DNA from: Neolewinella xylanilytica
GTDB taxonomy: Bacteria; Bacteroidota; Bacteroidia; Chitinophagales; Saprospiraceae
Assembly: GCF_002934605.1 (NCBI RefSeq)
Contig: NZ_PTJC01000006.1
Location: forward strand, 1,984,001 to 2,048,000
Reading direction: 5' to 3'
Length of the DNA: 64,000 nt
Below the pieces are notes generated by a model. The model worked only from the letters and a program-made list of their open reading frames with translations. It was not told the DNA's origin and searched no databases. The translations under genes were made by a program, and so were the position numbers. Of this stretch, positions 9,506-18,840 are shown in pieces (position 1 is the first letter of the stretch; each line of letters begins with the position of its first letter).

Positions 9506-11110
9506 ATGACTTGGTTGCTCTGGGTCTTACTCCTAGGCTACATCGGCCTGAGCCTGGCCCTTTACCGACTTTTTCCCTACGCCGGTCGGGACGCCAAACA
9601 CGGGCTGATCCCCGGCTACAACATGTGGGTCGTCTCCGAACTGGTTGGCCGCAAAGGCAGCTACAGCCTGTTGCTCCTGATCCCGTATTTCAACATGATC
9701 TGGTTTGCCGGACTGATGGTCGACCTGGCGCGCTCCTTTAACCGTTTCGGATTCTTCGAGCACGTGCTCGCGGTAGTTGCCAGCTGGGGATATTTTGGCT
9801 GGCTCGGCACCCAGGAGCCCGAATACCGCGGCCCCATCCTGGTAGAGGAGCGGGAGTGGCAGGAGCGGATCGCCGCCGCCGAAAAAGCTAAGGATGAACG
9901 GGAAGTGCGTAAACTGCGCAACAACTCGCCCTTCCATAAACCGGTGTTGCGCGACTGGGCCGAGGCGGCCATCTTTGCCATCTTCGCGGCTGCCCTCATC
10001 CGCCTGCTGCTCATCGAAAGCTACATCATCCCAACGCCATCGATGGAAGGCAACCTCAACGTGGGTGACTTCCTGTTCGTCTCGAAAGTGAATTACGGAC
10101 TGCGACTTCCGGAGACCATCCTGATGCTCCCGTTGGTTCACAACCGTGCCCCGGTCGTCGGCGGAGAGAGCTACATCGACGGAGCCGCCCTACCCTACCG
10201 CCGGCTCCCGGCCCTGGAAAGCATCGACCGCTACGACCCCGTCGTCTTCAACGTGCCCTCGGGTGATAGTGTCTACATTTTCCCCTACCGCACCTATTCG
10301 GCCAACGACTACGAGATGGGAAACATCGATGCCAACGCGGCGGCCGCCATCCAAAGCGGGCAAGCCGAACTCGTTACCCGTCCGCGCGATAAAAAGGATC
10401 ACTACGTCAAACGGGCCGTCGGCCTGCCCGGCGAACGCCTCGAAATCCGCAATCGCCAGCTATACATCAACGGAGAAGCCATCGAGGCACCGGAAAATGT
10501 CCAGTTCCGCTACGACATCACCTTCACCGGCCCACCGAACCGTTCCCGCTGGTCCGACATCGGCATCGCCGAAATGGACATCCAGCAGGTCAGCGCTACG
10601 CGGTTTCTGTTAGATCTCGACGAAGACCAAGTGGAAGCCCTGCGCAGCGGCGATCCTCAGGCATCCATCGACTTCTTCGACCAGACCCAACCGAACGGCG
10701 TGCGTCTCTACCCCCACAGCGCAAAGTACTTCGGCAGCTGGACGGTGGACGACTACGGCCCGATCCTCATCCCGGAACGCGGTATGACCGTAACCCTGGA
10801 CGAGCGGAACTTTGAGCTTTACTGGCGTCCCATCAAAGTCTACGAAGGCAACGAAAGCTTCGAGATGCGTAATGGCCGGTTTTATCTTGACGGTCAGGAA
10901 ATTACCGAGTATACCTTCCAGCAAGACTACTACTGGATGATGGGGGATAACCGCCACAACTCGGAAGACAGCCGCGTGTGGGGCTTCGTGCCGGAAACCC
11001 ACATTCTCGGTAAGCCACTCTTCATCTGGTTCTCGGTCAAGGAAGGCAGCCTTTTCAACGGCATCAATTGGGACCGCATCTTCCGTTCGGCCACCAAACA
11101 GGGCGATTAA
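9506..11110 (+). CDS. lepB: Signal peptidase I
   Basis: This membrane-bound Ser/Lys protease removes Sec and Tat signal peptides on the periplasmic face. It has 534 residues. An N-terminal module of about 130 residues with several hydrophobic helices precedes the usual membrane anchor. The catalytic domain has Ser179 in PTPSMEGNLNVGD (box B), Lys302 in HYVKRAVGLPGE (box D) and box E MMGDNRHNSEDSRVWGFVP near the C-terminus. Long insertions lie between boxes B and D and before box E. The large size and extra N-terminal helices are typical of Bacteroidota enzymes. The bioF-like gene starts 4 bases downstream. Confidence 0.95.
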   Translation: MTWLLWVLLLGYIGLSLALYRLFPYAGRDAKHGLIPGYNMWVVSELVGRKGSYSLLLLIPYFNMIWFAGLMVDLARSFNRFGFFEHVLAVVASWGYFGWLGTQEPEYRGPILVEEREWQERIAAAEKAKDEREVRKLRNNSPFHKPVLRDWAEAAIFAIFAAALIRLLLIESYIIPTPSMEGNLNVGDFLFVSKVNYGLRLPETILMLPLVHNRAPVVGGESYIDGAALPYRRLPALESIDRYDPVVFNVPSGDSVYIFPYRTYSANDYEMGNIDANAAAAIQSGQAELVTRPRDKKDHYVKRAVGLPGERLEIRNRQLYINGEAIEAPENVQFRYDITFTGPPNRSRWSDIGIAEMDIQQVSATRFLLDLDEDQVEALRSGDPQASIDFFDQTQPNGVRLYPHSAKYFGSWTVDDYGPILIPERGMTVTLDERNFELYWRPIKVYEGNESFEMRNGRFYLDGQEITEYTFQQDYYWMMGDNRHNSEDSRVWGFVPETHILGKPLFIWFSVKEGSLFNGINWDRIFRSATKQGD

Positions 11111-11114
11111 GGCA

Positions 11115-12233
11115 TTGGAGCAGCCAGATTTTCTACACCAACGACTCGGGGCGCTACGGGCCACCGGTCAGTTCCGCGAACTCCCCGGGGACCTCGACGG
11201 GGTAGATTTCTGGTCGAACGATTACCTGGGGTTCAGCCGGTTATTGGGGGCGGAATCGACAACGATTGCCATCGCCCCGGGTAGCCGCCTGATTTCCGGC
11301 AACCACTCCAGCATCACCGATCTGGAGGCCGAGATCGCCGCGTTTCACGGCTTCCCCGCCGCCCTTTTGTTCGGCAGTGGGTATACGGCCAACCTCGGCC
11401 TGCTCAGCTGCGTTGCCCGGCGCACGGACACGGTCGTCTACGACGAACTGATTCACGCCAGTCTCCGCGACGGCATCCGGTTAAGCGGGGCGGCGGGGCG
11501 CAGGTGCCGGCATAACCACACGGGGGAAGCCGATCGACTATTGTCCCAATCCCGGTCGGACGGCCAAACCTTCTTCGTCACCGAAAGCCGCTTCAGCATG
11601 GACGGCGACACCGCGCCGCTGCGGGAGCTCGCCGAACTATGTCATAGCCACGGCGCCCACCTAATCGTCGACGAGGCGCACGCCACCGGTCTGGAAGGGA
11701 CGTATGGCGCGGGAATGGTAGCCGAGCTCGGCCTGCAGGATCAGGTCTTCGCCGCCGTAGCGACCTACGGCAAAGCTCCCGGATACCACGGGGCGGCCAT
11801 TCTCGGTGGGACTGCCCTGCGGGATTACCTCATCAACTTTTCCCGGCCCTTCATCTACTCCACCGGTCCACGGCCCATGCAGATTTCCGGAATCAGACGG
11901 ATATATGCCCTACTTAGGGAACGTCAACCCAACGCATTCGCCAACCTCCAAAACGTGATCGCCACCTACCAAAAGCGGGTAGCCACGTATTTACCTGCTC
12001 ACCTACCGATTGCTTCCGGTCCCATCCAACTCGTTCCCGTACCGGGTAACGACCGCGTTATGGCCCTGGAGGAGCGGTTGCGAGCGGAGGGGCTGCTAGT
12101 AAAGGGAATCCGCTCTCCATCGGTACCTGCAGGCACGGAGCGGCTCCGCGTTTGTCTGCACGCCTTCAACACCCCGGCGGAAGTCACTTCGTTGGTGCGG
12201 CTACTCGGTGAAACCACCAACCCTATCCCATGA
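11115..12233 (+). CDS. bioF: 8-amino-7-oxononanoate synthase-like PLP enzyme (BioF family)
   Basis: This is an alpha-oxoamine synthase of PLP fold type I, 372 residues. The family reaction condenses pimeloyl-thioester with alanine in biotin synthesis. WSNDYLGFS near the N-terminus, the HNSG-like SGNHSSITDLE, DEAHATG for the PLP ring, and Lys220 in TYGKAPGYHGAA for the Schiff base are all present. The start is TTG at 11115, 4 bases after lepB; no ATG or other strong start fits nearer. The next gene, a ketoacyl synthase, overlaps it by 4 bases. BioF is the best call from this pairing; a related synthase (for example KBL) is less likely. Confidence 0.8.
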   Translation: MEQPDFLHQRLGALRATGQFRELPGDLDGVDFWSNDYLGFSRLLGAESTTIAIAPGSRLISGNHSSITDLEAEIAAFHGFPAALLFGSGYTANLGLLSCVARRTDTVVYDELIHASLRDGIRLSGAAGRRCRHNHTGEADRLLSQSRSDGQTFFVTESRFSMDGDTAPLRELAELCHSHGAHLIVDEAHATGLEGTYGAGMVAELGLQDQVFAAVATYGKAPGYHGAAILGGTALRDYLINFSRPFIYSTGPRPMQISGIRRIYALLRERQPNAFANLQNVIATYQKRVATYLPAHLPIASGPIQLVPVPGNDRVMALEERLRAEGLLVKGIRSPSVPAGTERLRVCLHAFNTPAEVTSLVRLLGETTNPIP

Positions 12234-13366
12234 CGTGCAGCATAGCCGGATACGGCGCGGTTTCGGCTGCGGGAACCAGCCGGGCAGCCTCGGCGCAAAC
12301 GTATGCTTCCGGGTCCCCTTGCTCGCGGAGAGACCCGGCTACTGGTCTACCGGTATTCCCGGTAACGAACCTGAAGCACTCACCGGACGCAGCCATATTC
12401 TCCGGAGCGCGACCGACGGACCGGGCCGGAAAACTCGCTTTGGCGGCCGCCGAAATGGCCGTCGAAACTGCTGGCTGGCGGGGGAAGGAATTCAGCATCT
12501 TGGTCGGTTGCAGCCGGGGCCCCACCGAATCCTGGGAACAAACCTACGACGAGTTCCTACGGGAAGGCAGGCCCCCGGTGCGGACTTCCCCACTGACTAC
12601 CCTCGGAAGTCTGGCCTTTCTGCTGGCGGATTACTTCGGCACCACCGAGCTGGCCACGGGAATGAGCGTCACCTGTTCCAGCGGTAGCCACGCCATCCTC
12701 CAGGGAGTTGCTTTACTCCAGTCGGGCATGACCGACCGGGTGCTGGTGGGAGGCACCGAAGCCCCCTTGACCACCTTTACCCTCCGGCAAATGCAGGCGC
12801 TGAGGGTCTACGCCGAGCCGGCCGACGACGAACGCTACCCCACCCGGCCCCTGACCGGCGATCCTACGGGTATGGCCCTGGGGGAAGGGGCGGCTTTTCT
12901 AGCACTGGAGCGGCGAGCGAATCACCACCCGTTCGCCTTGGATGGCGTTGGCTTTTCGCGCGAACGCCACCAGAGCTCCACGGGCATCAGCGCGGCCGGA
13001 ACCGCCCTCCAAACTGCCATGCTAGCGGCGACCACCCAGTCGGACAGGCAGCCCGATGCCATCTTTGCCCACGCGCCGGGAACGCGAAAGGGAGATGCCG
13101 CGGAACGGGCGGCGATCGAGGCGGTATTCGGTAGGGAAGCTTCCATCATCACGTCCATGAAGTGGGCCACGGGACACACTTTTGGAGCCAGCGGACCGCT
13201 CGCAGTAGTGGCCGCCCTGCAAATGATGGAAGCCAAGGCGATCTGGCTTCCGCCGTACCTGCCGACCCCGGAGGTGGCGAAGCCCCCCGAAAACGCCTTG
13301 ATCAACGCTACGGGATTCGGTGGGAATGCCGTCAGTATATCGGTGACGCTGTCCGCAGCAACCTAG
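12230..13366 (+). CDS. Beta-ketoacyl synthase-like thiolase-fold enzyme
   Basis: This is a condensing enzyme of the thiolase fold, 378 residues. Active-site residues are visible: Cys149 in VTCSSGSHAI, a His in FAHAPGTRKGD (HGTGT block with Gly-Thr replaced) and a Lys/His block SMKWATGHTFGASGP. All three functional positions of KAS I/II are kept. It overlaps the bioF-like gene by 4 bases (ATGA), so translation is coupled. From knowledge of Bacteroidota biotin loci, where a ketoacyl synthase often sits beside bioF, a role in making or handling the pimeloyl chain is inferred. No separate ACP gene is present here. Confidence 0.8.
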   Translation: MTCSIAGYGAVSAAGTSRAASAQTYASGSPCSRRDPATGLPVFPVTNLKHSPDAAIFSGARPTDRAGKLALAAAEMAVETAGWRGKEFSILVGCSRGPTESWEQTYDEFLREGRPPVRTSPLTTLGSLAFLLADYFGTTELATGMSVTCSSGSHAILQGVALLQSGMTDRVLVGGTEAPLTTFTLRQMQALRVYAEPADDERYPTRPLTGDPTGMALGEGAAFLALERRANHHPFALDGVGFSRERHQSSTGISAAGTALQTAMLAATTQSDRQPDAIFAHAPGTRKGDAAERAAIEAVFGREASIITSMKWATGHTFGASGPLAVVAALQMMEAKAIWLPPYLPTPEVAKPPENALINATGFGGNAVSISVTLSAAT

Positions 13367-15291
13367 CGCGACGCAGCCTCTTTCACGATCAGTACTCCCC
13401 GCATCACTTTATAATGACCCGGCACGGTGCATACGTATTCGTATACTCCAGGCTTCGTGGGGGCGGTGAAGTAGATGGTGTCTTCCGTTTCCGGGGCGAC
13501 CAGCTCGGTATGTACGAGCACGGCATCCATATCGGGCACGTAGTCCTTGGCCGCGCCGCTGAGTCCCAGCTCCAGAGCGGCTTCCCCTACCCGGTCGCCC
13601 AGCTTGCCGGCGGTGAGCACGAAGTTGTGCTCCATATCGTCGGGGTTCTGGAAGGTGAATTTGATGCGGGCGCCGGCGGTGGCATTGAGGACGTTCTGCT
13701 TGTACTTCATGCCCAGGGCGGATTCCAGCAGGATTTCCTGGTCGAAGGATCCGTTCCAGTCCGCGGGCATCTCGGTCGGCCGCTTTGCCGAACCTGCGCT
13801 TGCCGCAATATTGTCGTCAGCGGAAGCTACCGTGCCGCTCCCGCCGGGAATGGCGTTGAGGGTGTAATAACCGAAATCGTGCAGTAGCTCCTTGCCGTTG
13901 GCCCCTCGAATATCCCCGAGTTTGATCTCATAGATGTAGCCGGGGCGAAGGGCGTCGAGTACGATCCGTACCGTCTTCCCATCGGGTAATAGCTCGGCCG
14001 AGGTGACCGTATTCGGTTGAATGTCCACTACCGGACTGCCGTAGTTATGGTGGTAGAGGTAGGTGAAATTTTGCAGCTTGAACCGGTCGGGACGGACGCC
14101 GGCGGGATCGACGGCTTCGGTGAATTCGATCTCGAAGCCGGATTCCGTAGCGCGAACGGCATACATCTCGAAGGGAGTGCTACCGGTCCATTTCATCCGC
14201 TCGAGGGCGAATTCCTCCCCACCGGTGGCCGCCCAACCTCTCGCGGTCTGGCCGGCGTAGAGGGCATTATCCTCCCCGAACTCCAGCCGCAGGAGACCGG
14301 AGCTGAATCCTTCCCGGAAGGGGAAAACAACGCCCTGGTATTCCCCGTCCACTTTCTCCAGGGCAACCCGCATGATCTTGCTCTGCCCCTGATCACTTAC
14401 GAGCAGCTGGCCGGCGAAGGGACCGAAAGCCCCCTCCGTGCGGTCGGTAATGATGGCCGCCGTGGAAATACCCAGGATGCCATGCGGAAACCAGACGGCC
14501 GGTAGCTTGACGTTACCGAGTTCCTCGCGGGCCCGGTACATCGTCTGAAATTCGTCGTTCAGCTGGTCTTCCTTCAGGTCCACTTCGGATCCCTCCTCAT
14601 CCGCCCAGCGCAGGCTGGCGGGGTGACCGGCAAAGTCGCCCTCCTCGAGGTGGGTAATCCGTCCGGAGCCGATCCAGTCGCCCTGATTTTCGGCCACGAA
14701 GATGTCTCCCTCGGCGTTCGTGCCGAATCCCGCCGGACTCCGCATGCCCGCCGCCCAGGGAATCAGGCGGTCCTCCTCGGGAACGTAGCGCATCATCCAG
14801 CCCCGAAAGGGAACTTTGCTGACTCCGCTGCCTTCCCAACCAACGTTGCGGGTAGTGAGGAAACTGCCGTCGGGGAGGAAGAGCGGACCGTAGTGATACT
14901 CGTGGTAGTTGCCGGTCAGGGGCATATCGTAAACCGTTTCGTACACGTCGGCCGTTCCGTCGTTATCGCGATCCGTTAGCTTGGTCACCTCCCCCCGTTG
15001 GGCTACGTAAATGGCTCCGTCGTGAGCGGATAAACCGAGGGGTTCGTGCAATCCCCGGGCAAAAAGCCGGTACTCGGGCTTATCGGTAGTCGGGTTGTCG
15101 ATGATCCAAACCTCGCCGCGCCGGGTGGTTACGGCCAGGGCGCCGTCGGGCAGGAAGTCCATTCCGCCTATTTCAAGCTCGATGGCTTCGGGAATGGAGA
15201 TTTTTTCAATGCTGTAGTAATCGCTTTCATCCTGGGCCGAAAGGGCGGGCAGCACCAGCAGCGTAGAGAGAACTAGGAGGATACGAGACAT
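13363..15291 (-). CDS. Secreted sugar-dehydrogenase-like beta-propeller with cupredoxin domain
   Basis: This exported protein has 642 residues. After a signal peptide (MSRILLVLSTLLVLPALSAQ) come about 350 residues of six-bladed beta-propeller related to PQQ-type glucose/sorbosone dehydrogenases (MDFLPDGALAVTTRRGEVWI, GMRSPAGFGTNAEGDI). A spacer follows, then a C-terminal plastocyanin/azurin-like domain. Type-1 copper ligands are visible as His in DMEHNFVL and Cys, His, Met in YEYVCTVPGHYKVM. This suggests a periplasmic oxidoreductase with an attached electron carrier. The PA14 lipoprotein gene lies 41 bases upstream on the same strand. It ends overlapping the ketoacyl synthase stop by 4 bases, convergently. 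Confidence 0.85.
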   Translation of the reverse strand: MSRILLVLSTLLVLPALSAQDESDYYSIEKISIPEAIELEIGGMDFLPDGALAVTTRRGEVWIIDNPTTDKPEYRLFARGLHEPLGLSAHDGAIYVAQRGEVTKLTDRDNDGTADVYETVYDMPLTGNYHEYHYGPLFLPDGSFLTTRNVGWEGSGVSKVPFRGWMMRYVPEEDRLIPWAAGMRSPAGFGTNAEGDIFVAENQGDWIGSGRITHLEEGDFAGHPASLRWADEEGSEVDLKEDQLNDEFQTMYRAREELGNVKLPAVWFPHGILGISTAAIITDRTEGAFGPFAGQLLVSDQGQSKIMRVALEKVDGEYQGVVFPFREGFSSGLLRLEFGEDNALYAGQTARGWAATGGEEFALERMKWTGSTPFEMYAVRATESGFEIEFTEAVDPAGVRPDRFKLQNFTYLYHHNYGSPVVDIQPNTVTSAELLPDGKTVRIVLDALRPGYIYEIKLGDIRGANGKELLHDFGYYTLNAIPGGSGTVASADDNIAASAGSAKRPTEMPADWNGSFDQEILLESALGMKYKQNVLNATAGARIKFTFQNPDDMEHNFVLTAGKLGDRVGEAALELGLSGAAKDYVPDMDAVLVHTELVAPETEDTIYFTAPTKPGVYEYVCTVPGHYKVMRGVLIVKEAASR

Positions 15292-15332
15292 GATCTTGAA
15301 TTGTAGCGTTAGGAGGGGGCGGAACGACGGCC

Positions 15333-17039
15333 TTACCAGTCAATGGCGTAGGTCAGGTGCTCCCCGGGGGGAAGTTCCGCCACGAGGCGCTGGGTTCCTT
15401 CGCCTTTAAGCAAACGCAAGCCGCCGGAGGCCAACTCGAGCACCTGGATGTTGAGCCCCGGGTTCAGGGTTTCGAAAACGCCCGGTGCCGTTTCCCGAAT
15501 GGAAGCGGCGGAGGCGATGGTGGTAAGGAGCGTTTCCCCGCCCGTCTGATTGGTGAGGGTCCGCTCGAGGCCCTGTGCATTAGGGACCAAGTGATCGGAT
15601 ACCTCGCCCGCCTCACCGTGGCTGAAAATAAAGGTGGGTCGTCCCTCGGCATCCAACTCGTAGCGACGGTGGCGCAAACCGTCCGCCTCCACCGGCCATT
15701 CATTGGCATCCGTGGCCCACTGGGGCCGTCCGTCAAAAGAGACCGCCGGACCGAGCGCGCGCACCACTTGCGGTTCGCCCCGATCTTCCCACATTTCACT
15801 GACGTCGACGAACGGGCCACGCCATACCTGGAGCAGCGCGCCGTTCTGGAGGTCGTAGCTGTAGTGGGGGCCGTCCGCTTCGCCCACGTTCACGACGTGG
15901 GTACGCTTTTGGGTGTAATCGTAAACACGCGCCATCGGGAAGTTGAGGAAACTGCGCAGCAGGTAGGGCCGATCGTCGGTTTCCACCGGTGTGGTTTCCT
16001 GGCTGCGGGGGGTGGCGACGGCCTGGCCTTCCGGCATATCGTTGAAGCTCTTCCGCTCCTGCTCTCCGTAGCTATACTTCAGCAACAGGTGATTCCAGTT
16101 GGTCTCCTGGTAGTGGTCGAGGCGGACTTCGTGGGTACCTTCCGACAGCGTGACCGTTCCGTCGTTTTCGATTCCTTCCGTATCCGGGCCCAGGGCTACC
16201 ACGGGTTCGCCGTCGATGAATAGCGCCGAATGGGTGGAGGAGCGAAGGTGGAAGGTATACGGACCAGCTTTAGGGATTTGAAGGTTGCCTTCAAAGCGGA
16301 TGGCGTAATCGCGGTTCGCCTCCCGGATCGCGCCGAGATCGAAGCGAGAGATATAGCCTTCCTTGGCGGGCTCTTGGGTTGCCCAACCATCGAACGTTTT
16401 CGGCCGGCCGTCCACAGCGTAATAAGCGTAGTGGATCAGCGGAAGGTTAAGATTGACCTCTCCGTTGCTGGCCAGGGAGGAGGCCTTTCCCGCCTCCCCG
16501 GATTGCTGTAGGTTGGTCACCGACATCTCCCCTTCCGTCAGTTCCAGGGTTAGGGGGCCGCCGGATTCGACGTCCGGAAGGGGCTGCTGGTAGTACACTA
16601 GGTTACCATTCAGATAGGTTGCAACCAGCAGTGCCGGCGTCGTGGCGGTAGCCGGGAGGTAGGCAATTTCCAAATTCTGCCAAACGTCGGGACGGATATC
16701 CACCGCGCTTCGCATGAAGGCGGTAGTATCGAGGGTGAGGGAGGGTAAGGCTAGCGCGTGTTGCCCCCCGAGTAATAGCTTCGCTTCCGCGTTCTCCGAC
16801 ATGCGGAAATTGAAGGACAGCGTCAGCGCTTCGTCTTGCGGAAGTAATTCCAGGCTAGCCGGAGCGGTAGCCGTTCGTATGCCATCGGACGCGGTCCAGC
16901 CGGTTTCCACCGTAGGATCAAACTCCGTAAGACCACTGGATTCGGTTCGCTCGTCAATGTCAACGTTTCGCACGGTCAGCGGATCCTGCTCGCAACTTAG
17001 GAGCACGGTTACGGTCAGGAATAAGAAGTATCGCAGCAT
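15333..17039 (-). CDS. PA14 domain lipoprotein
   Basis: This outer-membrane or periplasmic lipoprotein has 568 residues and a lipobox VLLSC near residue 16. Residues ~30-190 look like a concanavalin-type/DUF1080-like sandwich. Residues ~215-335 are a PA14 domain (RFEGNLQIPKAGPYTFHLRS, ALFIDGEPVV, GTHEVRLDHYQ), which usually binds carbohydrate. The C-terminal ~230 residues are beta-rich and unrecognised. It is the first gene of a two-gene unit with the propeller-cupredoxin protein. Its ATG lies four bases after a TACCTTGC box. A role in binding or oxidising sugars is an inference from the pair. Confidence 0.8.
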   Translation of the reverse strand: MLRYFLFLTVTVLLSCEQDPLTVRNVDIDERTESSGLTEFDPTVETGWTASDGIRTATAPASLELLPQDEALTLSFNFRMSENAEAKLLLGGQHALALPSLTLDTTAFMRSAVDIRPDVWQNLEIAYLPATATTPALLVATYLNGNLVYYQQPLPDVESGGPLTLELTEGEMSVTNLQQSGEAGKASSLASNGEVNLNLPLIHYAYYAVDGRPKTFDGWATQEPAKEGYISRFDLGAIREANRDYAIRFEGNLQIPKAGPYTFHLRSSTHSALFIDGEPVVALGPDTEGIENDGTVTLSEGTHEVRLDHYQETNWNHLLLKYSYGEQERKSFNDMPEGQAVATPRSQETTPVETDDRPYLLRSFLNFPMARVYDYTQKRTHVVNVGEADGPHYSYDLQNGALLQVWRGPFVDVSEMWEDRGEPQVVRALGPAVSFDGRPQWATDANEWPVEADGLRHRRYELDAEGRPTFIFSHGEAGEVSDHLVPNAQGLERTLTNQTGGETLLTTIASAASIRETAPGVFETLNPGLNIQVLELASGGLRLLKGEGTQRLVAELPPGEHLTYAIDW

Positions 17040-17043
17040 GGGT

Positions 17044-17051
17044 GCAAGGTA
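17044..17051 (-). promoter_or_regulatory. -7-like box TACCTTGC four bases before ATG
   Basis: The minus strand reads TACCTTGC, ACCC, ATG. The identical 15-base arrangement precedes the GH31 gene at 57549. It predicts a leaderless transcript for the PA14 lipoprotein. Confidence 0.5.
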
Positions 17052-17266
17052 AACTATTGCACCGATTCGGGATGTCGCCTACTCGGTAACCTTCCTATTT
17101 CCGTTGGGCGATTTACGACGTCAGGCTAATCATTCGGAAAATGTTATCGCGCCGAATGGGTAAAAACCAGGCCGGAGACCGGAATCCCCAAGGGCAAACC
17201 AGGCCGGTACGCAGCGAGGCGTGGATGGAAATGTTTATTACATTACGGCAAATAAGTAACTCGATC

Positions 17267-18184
17267 ATGCACCGCCGTACCGCCATCAAACTGACCACCG
17301 CCGCTTTGGGACTTCCCGCCATCGGGCAATCCGCCACCGCTTCTGCCGGGCACCCGAAGGAAACCGGCTTCAACCTCGCCTTCGCCCCGCACGGGGGGAT
17401 GTTTTCCGGCCACGCCGGCAACGACATCCTCGACCAGATACGCTGGGCCGCCGAAATGGGATTTCACGCCTGGGAAGACAACGGAATGGGCGGACGGGAG
17501 CCGGCCATGCAAACCAAAATCGGCGAACTCCTCGCCGAGCGCAATATGCAAATGGGCGTCTTCGTCGCCAACCAAATTAACTGGAGCGAGCCAACCCTGA
17601 CCAACGGCCCCGGAGAACACCGTGATGCCTTCCTTGCCGACATCCGTAAATCCATCGAGGTGGCCAAGCGGTGTAACGCCAAATGGATGACGGTCGTTCC
17701 CGGGTTCGTACAAATGCGCCTCGAACCCTTTTACCAAATGGCCAACGTGGTGGAAACCCTCAAGCAGGGAGCCGCTCTTCTGGAGCCGCATGGCTTGGTG
17801 ATGGTCCTCGAGCCGCTCAACTACCGCGATCATCCGGGACTTTTCCTCACCAAGGCGGCCCAGGGTTACGCGATTTGCCAGGCCGTGGGCAGCCCCTCCT
17901 GCAAGATTCTCTTCGACATCTACCACCAGCAAATTCAGGAAGGCAACCTCATCCCCAACATCGACGCCGCCTGGGACGAAATCGCTTACTTCCAGCTGGG
18001 AGATAATCCGGGACGAAAGGAACCCACCACCGGCGAAATCAACTACAGCCGCGTCCTCGCCCACATCCACGAAAAAGGCTTCGAGGGCGTATACGGCATG
18101 GAACACGGCAAGAGTATGGATGGAAAAGCCGGCGAAACCGCCGTGATCGAGGCGTACCGCAAGGTGGACGTACCCGCCCGATAA
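17267..18184 (+). CDS. Tat-exported sugar isomerase/hydroxypyruvate isomerase-like TIM barrel
   Basis: This AP-endonuclease-2-type xylose-isomerase-like barrel has 305 residues. The N-terminus MHRRTAIKLTTAALG has a twin-arginine pair and a hydrophobic stretch, so Tat export is likely. The barrel shows VLEPLNYRDHPGLFL (metal-binding Glu), KILFDIYHQQIQEG and a late GVYGMEHGKS Glu, all typical of hydroxypyruvate isomerase and related epimerases. The frame is open upstream to 17141, but the Tat signal fixes the start at 17267. It is divergent from the PA14/propeller unit, which suggests linked sugar metabolism in the periplasm. Substrate unknown. Confidence 0.82.
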   Translation: MHRRTAIKLTTAALGLPAIGQSATASAGHPKETGFNLAFAPHGGMFSGHAGNDILDQIRWAAEMGFHAWEDNGMGGREPAMQTKIGELLAERNMQMGVFVANQINWSEPTLTNGPGEHRDAFLADIRKSIEVAKRCNAKWMTVVPGFVQMRLEPFYQMANVVETLKQGAALLEPHGLVMVLEPLNYRDHPGLFLTKAAQGYAICQAVGSPSCKILFDIYHQQIQEGNLIPNIDAAWDEIAYFQLGDNPGRKEPTTGEINYSRVLAHIHEKGFEGVYGMEHGKSMDGKAGETAVIEAYRKVDVPAR

Positions 18185-18192
18185 TCCGGCGA

Positions 18193-18840
18193 ATGCACAG
18201 CAAAACCCGTACCTACCCCTACGTGCTGAGTCTTTGTCTCGGTTGCCTGTTGTTCACCTGTTCCGGGGAGGGCGCCGGAGCGCAGGAACAACATCAATCC
18301 CCTGCGCCCGCCATGAACGTCACCGGGCAGCGCAACATCGAAGCCGGAACCGAGTGGATTCAAAAGCGGTACGACCGGATCACCCGGATGCGAGCCGCCG
18401 GTCAACTGCGCTGCGATACCCTGAGGTATGCCTGCCCGGAAGCCGCCCAGCGGGGCCTATTCGTGGCCTGCTACGTCGAAGAAGAGCTGGTAATCGCCGA
18501 ACACGAACGGGGACCTGACGACCATCCCACGCTGTACGAGCGCTACTATTACGACGGAACCGAGCTTTATTTAGCTCACCTGACGGAACGCGCTGGCGAA
18601 GCCGCCAACTCTACCGCAGGCATCGACCACCCGATCGACGCAATCCACGAAGCGTATCTGTACTACGAAAACGGCAATCTGATCGATCGGCTTTACAAGG
18701 ACTATACCCTTACCTCCGAGACAGTTCCCCCGGTCACCGATCAGGTTCCGAACCAACGGATCGGCCGGGGCGTTCGTGGCGGCCTCGGCAGCGAGGTCGT
18801 TCGCGAAACGATCCTTGGGGATACGGTTCCGTGTGAGTAG
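18193..18840 (+). CDS. Exported protein of unknown function
   Basis: This protein of 215 residues starts 8 bases after the TIM-barrel gene, so the two are probably co-transcribed. Its N-terminus MHSKTRTYPYVLSLCLGCLL is hydrophobic and is followed by LLFTCSGEG, which could be a weak lipobox (Thr before Cys is unusual) or an ordinary signal peptide. The mature part contains four or five Cys and many Tyr/Glu residues, with no family recognised. It abuts the MBL-fold gene tail to tail without a gap. Confidence 0.7.
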   Translation: MHSKTRTYPYVLSLCLGCLLFTCSGEGAGAQEQHQSPAPAMNVTGQRNIEAGTEWIQKRYDRITRMRAAGQLRCDTLRYACPEAAQRGLFVACYVEEELVIAEHERGPDDHPTLYERYYYDGTELYLAHLTERAGEAANSTAGIDHPIDAIHEAYLYYENGNLIDRLYKDYTLTSETVPPVTDQVPNQRIGRGVRGGLGSEVVRETILGDTVPCE

